From NCBI GenBank assembly GCA_014905825.1, contig JACGCN010000009.1, positions 930,001 through 994,000 of the forward strand: a stretch of 64,000 nucleotides of DNA, read 5' to 3'. The position numbers and the translations under genes are program-made. A model generated the notes under the pieces. It saw only the letters and a program-made list of their open reading frames with translations, did not search any database and was not told the origin of the DNA. Shown one piece after another: positions 26,239 to 42,132 of the stretch (position 1 is its first letter; every line of letters starts with the position of its first letter). This DNA comes from Lyophyllum atratum. Lineage: Eukaryota; Basidiomycota; Agaricomycetes; Agaricales; Lyophyllaceae.

Positions 26239-27179
26239 TCAGACATCCACATAGATCAGTATAGGCTCCCCCACCCCTTCGATCTCGGGTATAACACATT
26301 TCAGATCGAATGCTTTGGCCAGAACAATCTTGAAAATCTTTTGGACGTTTATTGATGCCGAGGTGGAACAGAATATCAGCGACGCGTGCATAGCTCGAGC
26401 AAAGCGCTTTGCCTAATGATGCAGACGTTCTATCAGGTGCCGTGCGACAGAGGAAAAAGGCGGAAACGCACCTGCTTCGTGATCTCTTCTTGTTCGTCTC
26501 GCGGAAATGTGGCAAATGTGTCGAATTTTGTGCCTATTAGGAAGGGGATCGCCGTCTGGTAACGGAAAGAGTCAGCATGGGGTTAAGGGCAATCGATCGC
26601 TTGGGCACAATCTATACGAAGTCGAACAGAGAACTTACCTTGTTGAATCCCCTCGCCTGTCGATACCACTCCTTCACCGAGTTTAATGTTGATTTTCGTG
26701 ACAAATCAAACATGAACAGAATGGCGACAGCATCATTGCAGACCAATGGCAGCATATTCACAAACTCCCGCTGACCACCCAAATCCCATATCGAAAAAGT
26801 AATGGTCGTTCGCCGTACGGAGATTGTCTTCTCCATGAAGTTGACGCCTAGGGGTATGTACACGTTAGCGCGATACCAGGAACGAAATCGAGAGAAACGC
26901 GCACCCAGCGTCTGGATATAATCCTCATCGAAGCTCCCCTCCACATACTTGACCATCAAGCTTGTTTTACCTATCTGCGAGTCTCCCACCATCCCCACCT
27001 TGATTACAACGCTGGACAAACAATCGTTCAATACGTGTTACGATGCGTGTCATATAGCTCGATATGTCCCACCTATTCTTCTCGTCGTTATTTTCTAGTG
27101 ATGGATGAGGATTCTGGCCGCTGGGACCTGCGCTGGCAGATGGTGGCGTGGAGGTCGACGAGGATGCAGAGTTTGACAT
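26239..27179 (-). CDS. spg1: Septation-network small GTPase Spg1/Tem1
   Basis: A multi-exon minus-strand gene; exon 1 is 27179-27074 and exon 2 begins at 27011. After a Ser/Thr/Pro-rich N-terminal extension of about 35 residues comes a Ras-like core: [20 protein letters not shown] (P-loop), switch I region with YIQTLG and [17 protein letters not shown] (switch II, with GGQ in place of AGQ), and IGTKFDTF in place of NKxD. The end, [17 protein letters not shown] followed by ILIYVDV, has no CaaX box. The IGTK.D variant, GGQ and the C-terminal sequence are characteristic of Spg1/Tem1, which controls the septation initiation / mitotic exit network at the spindle pole body through the Cdc7/Cdc15-type kinase. 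It has no lipid anchor, as expected for this family. Confidence 0.93.
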
Positions 27180-28917
27180 GATGGATCGAGTGGATCACGG
27201 CCCTTCAAGATGAATTATATCACAGAGCGATGGGACCAATGCTTCAATCGTATATTGAGCAAGGGTATATGGGGGTTGGATGGTATCGGAAAGAATGGAA
27301 GGTGAGGAAGGAAAGAGGAAGAGAGAAAAAGGAAAGACGCGTTCTGAACAGCGCTGGCGGTTGATGGAGGCCAAGCCCAGTGATATACTGGCTCTCGATG
27401 CAAGCTAGAGCGTTCGCTGTCGTAGAGTTGGTCGTCGTCGTCGTCGTCGTCACACGGACCAGGCAAGAACAGAAACAAAGCGGCAAATTACCGATCAAAC
27501 AACTCTGTTGCCATTCGAGCCAAACAACGACCGCGACCATGTCCACCCCTTATGACCACCACCACCAGCGCGCTCGACGTCAACTGCAAGGATGGGACTC
27601 TTTTGAATGTCACTTTCCCAATTACCATCCCATTTTAAACTGCTGCCACTCGTACATCATAGATGTTCGATGAACCTATGCAACCAACCCTCCACTCAGC
27701 TTCCACAACCCGTGGTGTTTGGGGAGAACTTTGACTGAAAAATAGTGATTCGGACACTACGACCTCGGGCTACGTTATCGAACACGATTCATGCTCACCT
27801 TGAGTTTGCCACCCAATCCAAAGAACCGGTGGTGCGTTGACCCTGGGTACATGTCCAATTTCGAGTATCTACCCCATAACAACAATCCCAACGGCATTCC
27901 TCTTTTTCTATACAGGTGTTCAGAGTTGGGAATTTTCGTGCTAATGTCTGCTTTCCCCGACTTGGCCGACCTGTCAGGTGGGGTCAGAAGGCGTTCTTTG
28001 CCTCTTGGAGATAATGCAAGTCTGTACGTCGGCGATGCACTTGTGGACCACCTGGTCACTCCTCCAGGTCAGCATACACCCTCAGATCATGCGTCAGTTC
28101 ATGTTGAACTGATTTATCCGCAAGTTAGGCGAACTCTCCGTTAACCTTGGCATATTTCTTGTTGCTCATCGCCGCCACCGGCGTTGCTTCAGCTTCCTCA
28201 CAACTTCTATTTGTCAAATGTCGTTGTGATCAAACAGACGAAAGAATTAACGGCGCGGAGTCAACTCTGTTTCGCGGCTCTTCACCCACGTCCCTGCAAC
28301 AGCAGCTCTCTTTCTTTAACAAAAGACATGGATGGCCTAAACCGGGGTAAATGGCACTGACATCTGCGGCCCGCTCTGCGTGATTTTGGATACTGTTCTT
28401 GCGAATCATGATGGAGAATACCAAGAGAAAGAGCCAAGCGCAATTCTATCCATTGAATGCTCTTTGGATGGGAAATCTGCCACTGCGCTCGCGACCAGCG
28501 GAAAATATATCGGACGTATATCGGAGCGATTATAGCATCGCCAAGGCTGCAGGAAGCAGCGCATTGTGCTACTAATGTTTGAACGGCGTCACTGAATGGT
28601 GGTCGAAAACCTCAGAGCCAATCATATCTTTCTCTTTTGTTTCTCCGATGACCTTCAAGCTACCAACTCGTTTCGACTTCGACCATTCCGAGCTCTATCC
28701 GTCGCGTCGCCTCTATCCCTACGTCCATACCCTCTACTCTTACCGCCAGCTGTTGATTTCATCCCCCTTCAAGAACGGATTTGATGGGGGAATGGACAGA
28801 TTTGGATCGGCCGGAAGTTTCTCGCTGCCATGTACCCAGTCATGAACAGCTTAAAGCCAACATGAAGAATCGGTGGGGCCGTTTGTAGAAATCACTACCT
28901 TGATTCCCTCTGGCGAA
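27180..28917. other. Intergenic between spg1 and CDH copy A
   Basis: About 1.7 kb. It holds the spg1 upstream region with a (GTC)7 microsatellite, a short plus-strand frame at 27539 (MSTPYDHHHQRARRQLQGWD) and another at 27791-28144, neither assignable. The part nearest 28917 should hold the CDH promoter; no clear TATA box was seen. Confidence 0.4.
27431..27451 (+). repeat. (GTC)7 microsatellite
   Basis: Seven perfect GTC triplets in the spg1 upstream region. Confidence 0.9.
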
Positions 28918-32338
<3,421 letters not shown>

Positions 32339-33065
32339 GCGCTATAACATCCAGTCCGTATTTAAACTATTTCAATTTCAACGAATGTTACAGGAGCATC
32401 GACCCAACGTTTTCTGTTCCTTCCCTGAGACGTTCTGAGGCCTCGTGAACACTGCAACGCCTCCTGCGAATACTCAGTCGAAACGATCAGGTTGGGCACT
32501 CCAGGGTCATTCACATTCTCAGTCTGGCAGCCAAGTCTGCGTGATGCATACATTTTGAATTACGCCAAACTACCTTTATGAGAAGGCAAGGTGTGAAGAT
32601 GATCTATTAGTATCACCCATGAGCTAGTCTCATACCAAGAACGTCCACTGTGGACGTGTCCGGTCCTCCTTGCGGGTGTAAAGGCTCAGATAGGTCACGT
32701 CGCCACAATCCACTGGCATATCCGGGGATCATCTTGAAGTATATTTATAGATACATAGGGATCCAAGTACACGAGCATTAATGGGGTAGTGGTAACCTGG
32801 GTCGTTGCCATTCGAGAAATGATCTCGACCCGCCGGGGGTTCGATTCCCTCTTAATGCATAATGTTTTCTTTATTTTCCTGTCTGATGTCATGTCATCGG
32901 GAAACGTTCATCACGGTCCTGTTGTTGTCTTGGCGACACATCCGAATCTACCATGTCTGTGAGGGGTCGATCTGCCCATTCTACCCTATCTTTCGTCGTC
33001 TTTTAGTCTGGTACTTGTCTTTTTCTTCGCGCTGGTTGTAACGCACACACTCTTTGAACTTTATA
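32339..33065. other. Intergenic around the second tRNA-Gly
   Basis: Apart from the tRNA gene at 32775-32858 I see no feature. The part after the tRNA is C/T-rich and serves as upstream region of the MARVEL-like gene. Confidence 0.5.
32775..32858 (+). tRNA. tRNA-Gly(GCC) with 14-nt intron
   Basis: Same cloverleaf as the copy at 457-540, with one A/G difference in the 14-nt intron after the anticodon. The discriminator base is A (32859), and T-rich runs downstream (TTTTCTTTATTTTCC) serve as the Pol III terminator. An A/T-rich TATTTATAGATACATA lies about 30 nt upstream. The flanks of the two copies are not similar, so only the gene body is shared. Confidence 0.9.
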
Positions 33066-33995
33066 ATGGCTTTCTCTGGCGTAGGCAAAGTCAAAGTTGC
33101 TGCCCATGGTACACCAAATCTCAATCCACCAATGCCAAAAAAGCTAAATGGAAAGCACCTTGACTCTGTTTAGTGGCCCTGCTCCTCGTCAACATTCTTG
33201 TCCTGGCATTTTCGACCCGCGTAAATCGCTTCCAGGAGTTTTTCTGTAAGGACATCCTCATGAGTTGCATCCATGATGTTTATGGACTGAGAATGATTTT
33301 GAAAGTTATGGCGGACCTCTTTCCGTTCGGGCTTTCCATTGTAACGCTTTCCCTTCTGACCGCCACGTAAGTGTCCACCATGAAAGCTGTGTGACACTTC
33401 GATTAATTATCTGTTACCTCGTACAGCATCGCACTCGACTTTGCTATTGAGAACTCGTATACGGGTCGCGCGCAGTTTGAGATTGGATATCTAGGGCTGT
33501 TGAGCATCTTTTGGCTCGGTGAGCGTCTCCGATGAGGTTTACCCATCCGAACGCTCATGCCCTGCAGCCTTCAATGCATTCTCCACTTCTCGTTGGCACA
33601 TGATTCCCTTTCAATGTAACGCCATCCCAAGCGGTAAGCATGTCCGAAAGCATCGCAGGTTGTATTAACTTATGACATGACCAACAGAATTCCCCGAGGA
33701 GCGCGTGTGGTGTAAGGACGTTCAAGCACTCAAAAGCCTTGTCTGGATCGAGTTCTTGCTATGTGCGTCCATGCAGTCTGTATTCGTACTTTCTAGAGCT
33801 GACCGAGGATATGATACAACCTCAGGCTTCGTTGCGATGCTTATGACTTTGCGATACGCGGTCACCCAGTACCGACGCGGCAAAAAGCACATATTCCAGA
33901 TGTCGCTCTCGCGGTATCGTCCTGAGCTTATGTCTGGACAATCCCAGAACTTTGCACGAGACAGCGAGTTCTTGCAGTTTGAGAAGCTGAGCTAA
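33066..33995 (+). CDS. Four-TM MARVEL-like membrane protein
   Basis: Seven exons (33066-33108, 33174-33245, 33306-33366, 33427-33518, 33568-33633, 33688-33762, 33826-33995) encode 192 residues. Four hydrophobic segments appear in order: VALLLVNILVLAFSTRV, LFPFGLSIVTLSLLTATIAL, FEIGYLGLLSIFWLAFNAF and SLVWIEFLLCFVAMLMTLRY. Between helices 3 and 4 lies CNAIPSEFPEERVWCKDVQA with two Cys. This pattern matches the MARVEL-domain proteins common in agaricomycetes, which are thought to act in membrane apposition and trafficking. The C-terminal tail (about 45 residues) is polar and cytosolic. No signal peptide apart from the first helix. The assignment to the MARVEL fold is by layout and the helix-3 motif, not by experiment. 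Confidence 0.78.
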
Positions 33996-34738
33996 TCGTA
34001 GGTGCGCCTTCGTCGGGGGATCCACCACCATAAAGAGGATTTCGTCTTCTTCGAACGGCGGTGCTAGCCATCGTCAATCTTCAGGGTCAGATGCAGTTTT
34101 GAAACTGTGCGTCATGTCTCATACCTTTCTTCAAACGCAAATTTCTTGTATCGTATACCCAGTTTTGCTCTGTAGGGCATTTTCGAAACTCGAACGTATC
34201 TCTTTGTACTGAGTATATCTATACCGGAGCGAAAAGTGTCCACGGAAATGTCAGCCCGAGGGTGTATGAAAGGTCCTGGTAGTCAATCTACCCTAATACA
34301 AGTCTCCTATCTACTCATACTCAGGGGTGACACCACCACATGGCTGTTTATTCCGACAGTTATTTATGGCAGGTGGAAGACTTGGTGCTTCTCGCCCAAC
34401 CTTCAAGATAGCGGGAGTCTGGCTGGGTAGACGACATACATTCTTCGATTGTGCATTGACGGCTATCTTCTCCCTCTTGAAAAGTTAACCTCTATAGAAC
34501 GGGAAGCAACATCCTGAACATCAGTGGCATGACTCCTATTTGTCGATGTCCTCTTGATATATCAAGTCGGTGTTCATGTGCTACGCTGGTCAGCGGACTT
34601 CCGATTACAAGATATTCCATCTGGCACCAGGCACAGTAGCTTGCCGACGCCCTCTCTGAAATTCTACATGTCCCTGATACGCATAAATACGGTGCAGCGA
34701 CACAGAATGTCTCTACACGTCGCGTCAAAACCCACATA
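33996..34738 (+). promoter_or_regulatory. Intergenic / upstream region of GH3 copy 1
   Basis: The right-hand 250 bp is similar to the upstream region of the second GH3 gene (36085-36350), sharing AGAACGGGAAGCAAC, ACATCCTGAACAT and GTGCTACGCTGGTCAGCGG. A TATA-like CATAAATA at 34682-34689 lies 50 nt before the ATG, the same spacing as in the second copy. The left part holds nothing recognisable. Confidence 0.55.
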
Positions 34739-35809
34739 ATGCGTGCCGCCTCCTTGCTCCTACTCGCGATTACCTGGACACCCGCCTCGGTGCTCAGCGC
34801 CAAACCTTCCTCCCTCGTCGCAGCAGGAGGACATGTCATTTGGTCATACCCAGGTCTAACACCTCCTCAAAGCATCTATGATGCTATCTCCGCAGGCCAT
34901 GCAGCTGGGGTCATCTTCTTTGGAGAAAACATCGCTGGCAACGTCACTCACATCTCCAACGTCGTTGCATCCCTTAAAGCCGCAAACGCGAAGTCGCCGA
35001 CAAAATTGCCGCTGTTGCTCATGACGGATCAGGAGGGCGGGAAGGTGCGACGGCTCCCTGGGGAGCCGGTGCAGAGCGCGAAGCAGATGTGTGGTAATGG
35101 GACGGCTGGAACTGGAGGGACAGGTGCAGGGTTGAACCTCAAGAGCGTGGGGATGAACGTCAACCTCGCGCCGGTGCTGGACGTATTCCGCACCCCCGGC
35201 GACTTTGACGACCAGTGGCAACGGTCCTTCAGCAACGATACGAAAAAAGTCAGCGCCTGCGGATCCGAATTCATTTTGGCGCAGCAGGCCGAGGGCGTCG
35301 CAGCCGCCGCAAAGCATTTCCCGGGTCTCGGTGCGGCCCCCGCGAGCGCAAACACAGATCTCGTCCCCGTTACGTTGAACCTTACGGCCTCGGAGATTCG
35401 TGACATCGACGAATACCCCTTCCGCGCTGCCATCGCCGCTGGTGTAAAACTCGTCATGGCCTCTTGGGCCACCTACCCCTCCATCGACGCCGCTCGCCCG
35501 GCTGGCATGTCTTCCGCCTTTGTCATTGGCGAACTTCGTAACAGATTAGGGTTCCGCGGCGTCACCATAACCGACGCCATCGAAGCTGGGTCGCTGTCGG
35601 CCTTTGGTAACTACGGGGACAGGGCGGTTCTTGCGAGCGAGGCAGGCATGGACTTGATCCTGGCGTCTGCGAGAGATATCGCCCAGGGAGATAGTATTGT
35701 GACTGCCCTTGCGAACGCGTTGGATACCGGAGCGATGGATAAAAAGGCGTTTGATCGTGCAACGAGTAGGATTGTGAGCTTGAGGAAGAGCTTCAAACGG
35801 TCATCATAG
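34739..35809 (+). CDS. Secreted GH3 family protein (NagZ-like single domain), copy 1
   Basis: An intronless 356-codon gene, unusual beside its intron-rich neighbours. Signal peptide MRAASLLLLAITWTPASVLS. The body is a single GH3 (alpha/beta)8 domain: GVIFFGENIAGN, LLLMTDQEGGKVRRLPGEP, MNVNLAPVLDVFR, AAAAKHFPGLGAAPASANTD, and GVTITDAIEAGSL holding the likely nucleophile Asp. This resembles bacterial NagZ/LpqI-type beta-N-acetylglucosaminidases. However, the loop after KHFPG reads GLGAAPASANTD instead of the usual GHGxTxxDSH, so the Asp-His dyad that NagZ uses as general acid/base is not visible; activity may differ. It is a tandem duplicate of 36352-37404. Intronless structure and bacterial likeness suggest past horizontal transfer, perhaps from actinobacteria. 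Confidence 0.88.
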   Translation: MRAASLLLLAITWTPASVLSAKPSSLVAAGGHVIWSYPGLTPPQSIYDAISAGHAAGVIFFGENIAGNVTHISNVVASLKAANAKSPTKLPLLLMTDQEGGKVRRLPGEPVQSAKQMCGNGTAGTGGTGAGLNLKSVGMNVNLAPVLDVFRTPGDFDDQWQRSFSNDTKKVSACGSEFILAQQAEGVAAAAKHFPGLGAAPASANTDLVPVTLNLTASEIRDIDEYPFRAAIAAGVKLVMASWATYPSIDAARPAGMSSAFVIGELRNRLGFRGVTITDAIEAGSLSAFGNYGDRAVLASEAGMDLILASARDIAQGDSIVTALANALDTGAMDKKAFDRATSRIVSLRKSFKRSS

Positions 35810-36351
35810 TCAGTGGTAGTAGTATCTTAACGACATGGTCCAATTCCTATCATTGTGCTCAGAAATAAGGAGATGAACAGATTTGGACCGACACACATGT
35901 GCAAAGGGGCCTCTGTCGTGCCTGTCAATTCCTAAGGCCCTATTGGGGAACCCGGTTGGGTCGAAGTTGGTTAGGATGGAGAGCATCTGGAGAGTGGCAT
36001 GCGTTAGGAACAGGAATGGGTCTGTCTAGGTAGCTATTTTTGGCTCTACGTCAAACGCAATCTTCTCCCTCATGCACAGCTTCCTTTCATAGAACGGGAA
36101 GCAACGTACATCCTGAACATTCATGGCATGGCTCCAATCTGTCGAGGCCCTCTTGATGATAATCAAGTCAATGTTCGTGTGCTACGCTGGTCAGCGGGCA
36201 TTCGTTCATGAAGGGTGCAATCTGGTGCAATGTGGTCACATCTCGCACAACAGCTTGCCGACGCCATCTCCGAAGTTCTACAGGTGTGCAAAACGCATAA
36301 ATATGCTACACCTTCACAGATTGCATCTACCCGCGCGAAAAAAACCACACG
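35810..36351 (+). promoter_or_regulatory. Spacer between the GH3 pair, upstream region of copy 2
   Basis: About 540 bp. From about 36085 it repeats the upstream region of copy 1, showing that promoter and gene were duplicated together. TATA-like CATAAATA at 36296-36303 lies 49 nt before the ATG. Nothing else was seen. Confidence 0.55.
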
Positions 36352-37404
36352 ATGCGTACCGTCTCCTTGCTCGCACTCGCGATTACCTGCACACCCGGCT
36401 CCGTGCTCGGCGCAACGACTGCCTCCCTCATCTCGGCAGGACAACATGTCATTTGGTCATACGCTGGTTTGACACCTCCTCAAAGCCTCTTGACTGCCAT
36501 CTCCGCTGGCCATGTAGCTGGGGTGATCTTCTTTGGAGATAACATCGATGGCAACATCTCGAACGTCGTTGCATCCCTTAAATCCGCCAACGCGAATTCT
36601 CCGACAAAACTGCCGCTGTTGCTCATGACGGATCAGGAGGGCGGGCAGGTGCGGCGGCTCCCTGGGGAGCCAGTGCAGAGCGCGAAGCAGATGTGTGCGA
36701 GTGGGACGGCTGGAAGTGGAGGGACAGGTGCAGGGTTGAATCTCAAGGGCGTAGGGATGAACGTCAATCTTGCGCCAGTGCTGGACGTGTACCGCACCGC
36801 AGGCGACTTTGAAGATCAGTACCAACGGTCCTTCAGTAACGATCCGGCCAAAGTCAGCTCCTGTGGATCGGCGTTCATTTCGGCGCAACAGGCTACGGGC
36901 GTCGCCGCCGCCGCAAAGCATTTCCCTGGTCTCGGTGCAGCCGCCGCGAGCGCAAACACGGATTCGGTGCCCGTTACGTTGAATCAGTCGGCCGCGGACA
37001 TTCGTAACATTGACGAGTTCCCCTACATCGCCGCCATCGCCGCTGGTGTGAAACTCATCATGCCCTCTTGGGCCATCTACCCATCCATCGACTCGTCTCG
37101 CCCCTCCGGCATGTCTTCTACCTTTATCTATGGTGAACTCCGTGGTACATTAGGGTTCAGCGGCGTCACCGTGAGCGATGCCATCGAAGCAGGGGCGCTG
37201 AAAGCTTTCGGAACCGACGGGAACAGGGCGATTCTCGCGAGCGAGGCAGGCATGGACTTGATTTTGGCGGCTGCTCGAAGTGTGACCCAGGGAGATGGTA
37301 TTGTGACTGCCCTTGCGAACGCCTTGGATAGTGGAGCGATGGATAGAAAGGCGTTTGATCGTGCAACGACTAGGATTACGACCTTAAGGCAGAGCTTAGT
37401 GTAG
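36352..37404 (+). CDS. Secreted GH3 family protein (NagZ-like single domain), copy 2
   Basis: Intronless, 350 codons, about four fifths identical by eye to copy 1. Signal peptide MRTVSLLALAITCTPGSVLG. Conserved motifs are GVIFFGDNIDGN, LLLMTDQEGGQVRRLPGEP, VNLAPVLDVYR, AAAAKHFPGLGAAAASANTD and GVTVSDAIEAGAL. As in copy 1 the loop after KHFPG lacks the His of the NagZ catalytic dyad. Copy 2 lacks one potential N-glycosylation site and a three-residue stretch (THI) present in copy 1 near residue 71. Both frames are intact, so both are probably expressed, and their matching upstream regions predict similar control. The natural substrate (chitin oligomers, bacterial muropeptides or other beta-glycosides) cannot be read from sequence. 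Confidence 0.88.
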   Translation: MRTVSLLALAITCTPGSVLGATTASLISAGQHVIWSYAGLTPPQSLLTAISAGHVAGVIFFGDNIDGNISNVVASLKSANANSPTKLPLLLMTDQEGGQVRRLPGEPVQSAKQMCASGTAGSGGTGAGLNLKGVGMNVNLAPVLDVYRTAGDFEDQYQRSFSNDPAKVSSCGSAFISAQQATGVAAAAKHFPGLGAAAASANTDSVPVTLNQSAADIRNIDEFPYIAAIAAGVKLIMPSWAIYPSIDSSRPSGMSSTFIYGELRGTLGFSGVTVSDAIEAGALKAFGTDGNRAILASEAGMDLILAAARSVTQGDGIVTALANALDSGAMDRKAFDRATTRITTLRQSLV

Positions 37405-37496
37405 AATCGGTTAAAGTAGTGATGATATTATTGTGACCAAAACGTGACTCATTTCATACATCTTGACTTCATCGGTCACCGTCTACTTCTCTTGCC

Positions 37497-39154
37497 ATGG
37501 CGCCCATGAAACTAGCGATAATTGGCAGTGGGCCATCTGCCTTTTATGTGGCGTCGCGCCTTCTCTCCCGCACGCCACACGACTCAATGCAAATGCGTGT
37601 CCACTTGTTCGATCGTCTGTGGGCCCCTCATGGCCTCGTACGCTATGGTGTCGCGCCCGACCATCCTGAAGTCAAGGCAAGTCCCTTGTAAACTTAAATA
37701 CCATGGGCCCTGGACCGACCTTGGGTGTCGCGCGCAATTCAAGTTCGTACCCATGTGTGGGATATCATTTTCATGCAATATCTCCAACTTCAAACTAACA
37801 ATCATTGCACGCGTAGAACTGCACTCACAAGTTCGATGCTGCCGCTGCTGATCCCCGGTTCCGCTTCTTTGGGAATGTGAACGTCGGAGAGGCACTCTCC
37901 CCCGTTCCACATACCGTGCAGCTGCCCTTGTCGGCTGTTTTCAACAACTACACTCATGTGGTCTTCGCAACCGGGTGCACACTCCCCACGCTCCATCCTG
38001 ACCTTCCCCCCTCGAAATACTGTATGCCTGCCATTTCATTGGTACACTGGTACACCCAGCATCCCTCGCGGCCCTCACCCCCACCACTTGAGCGGCTATC
38101 CCACGTCTCCCTCATTGGGAATGGAAATGTCTCCCTTGACATTGCCCGCATGCTCCTCACACCCGTGTCCGTCCTGGAAAAGTATGACGTTCCTGCACAT
38201 GTCCTCGAAGTTCTCGCCCGATCACAGGTCAAACATGTATCCATCTTCGGGCGTCGTGGTGTCCTAGAATCAGCCTTCACCACCAAAGAATTGCGCGAGC
38301 TCATGAACCTTCCGGACGCGTCTATGGTCCCACTCTCTCCGGAAATTCTAAACCCGCCCCCCGCCTCCAACACCGCGACTTCCAGTTCGACCCTCACACG
38401 CCAACAAAGTCGCATCCTCCAACTCCTCCGTCAAGGCTCCAAGAACCCACCCGGGAGCACCAACAAAACTTGGTCCCTCGACTTTTTCCGCGCCCCATTG
38501 CACCTTGCCCCACCGCCCCCCGGCTCCTCCCTGGCGCAGCTCACACTTGCACATACCGCCCTCGACCCATCACACACCCGGGCCATACCCACCGGTGAGA
38601 CGTCAACCGTGTCCACCTCACTCGTCGTCACCTCCCTTGGCTTCCACGCTGAGCCTTGGTCACCCTTCCACGACCCCACAATCATGCACATGCGCACCAC
38701 ACCCGGGGGTCGTGTGGTTGTACCTGCCTCCGACGGAAGCAGTGCTGGGACTGCCCTCCAGAACATATATGCATCCGGGTGGGCTGCGACAGGAGCCAAG
38801 GGAGTCCTTGCTTCTACTATGTTGAACGCCTATGCAGTCGCAGACACCGTGCTCTCTGATTGGTTGCCTGGTGGAGAGGTGCAAACTGTTGTTACCCCTG
38901 CCAGTAGCGATGCGACCTGCGTAACGAGGGACGCTGCGCAGGTTCTACTAAACCCGTCTCCGCACCCAGAGGACCCGCCCATGGAGGTTGTAGAGGGTCT
39001 GAACGATGGGCTGATAACCGAGTATGGGGACTGGAAGCGGCTAGATGCGGAGGAGGTGCGGAGAGGTGCTTTGTTGGGAAAGGAGAGGGAGCGGATGGGA
39101 TGGCAGGAAGCAAAGGCGTTCTTGGACCTCACCGGTTCTCGAGAGTCATCCTAA
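37497..39154 (+). CDS. ARH1: NADPH:adrenodoxin oxidoreductase homologue (ARH1, FDXR)
   Basis: Two exons, 37497-37676 and 37817-39154, encode 505 residues. The enzyme passes electrons from NADPH through FAD to the mitochondrial ferredoxin used for iron-sulfur cluster and heme A synthesis. Seen: FAD Rossmann motif KLAIIGSGPSAFYVASRLL, LFDRLWAPHGLVRYGVAPDH, FRFFGNVNVG, NADP Rossmann GNGNVSLDIARMLL, IFGRRG, FTTKELRELMNLP, and the C-terminal YASGWAATGAKGVLAST. The intron uses a GC donor (AAG/GCAAGT) and joins HPEVK to NCTHKFD exactly as the family requires. The usual RGxxG.I.TN near the end is changed to TGAKGVLAST. No mitochondrial presequence is visible: the protein starts directly at the FAD motif, and the upstream frame is closed, so an upstream exon or a different import route is possible. 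Confidence 0.93.
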
Positions 39155-39621
39155 AAATTATGGAAATTAGAAACACTACCTCTCCCCGTAAAGTAATCCA
39201 TAAACCCGGCGTTTCTGAAGGCGATCAATCCTCATCCATCCCTTTACAATCTCACAGATATATATTTGACAGTGAAGAAATAGAAACGATACAACAAGGC
39301 AACGGACGCTCGCTGCAGGGGCTTAAATAAGAAGGGCCCAAGGAAGGGATAACGAATATGCACAGAGAATGAAAAGCGAGCTGGTATAGAGTGAACCGAA
39401 TACAGCGTACATACAATCATGGGCCAAGGCTCTGCGGCGGCCTGCGATTTATACATACAAAAGGAAGGGTTGGCGGAACGAAGATGAAAGGGAAGGAACA
39501 AGAGAATGACGATGAAGAAATGAAGAAGCCATCCCAAAAGGTAGTGAAGCCAGCTGGGTACTGGCTGGGAGGAGACGAGGGTGGCTAAAAGCAACAATCT
39601 CCCTATGGGTCCACCATGCGT
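39155..39621. other. Convergent 3' region ARH1 / YPK
   Basis: About 470 bp, A-rich near 39480-39530. No gene, RNA or repeat recognised. Confidence 0.55.
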
Positions 39622-41916
<2,295 letters not shown>

Positions 41917-42132
41917 GATGAACGACGGTTAAAGAGGGGGATACGGAAAGTACGAGTGATGGAGAGAACAGAGATGCCGCCAGCGACTTGCTTGTATAAG
42001 AGGTGTAGTGCACAAGTGATCAAAGATGCCGTGATTCAAAAAAGGAAACAGCTCAACATCACCGATCTATCTCGACAACTTTGCGATAAGATCCTGATGA
42101 TTGCATGTTCTTGACAACCGCAAATCCACGTT

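Noticed and set aside
27539..28144. Short plus-strand frames upstream of CDH copy A
   Set aside because: Attempts to splice them gave early stops; no family recognised.
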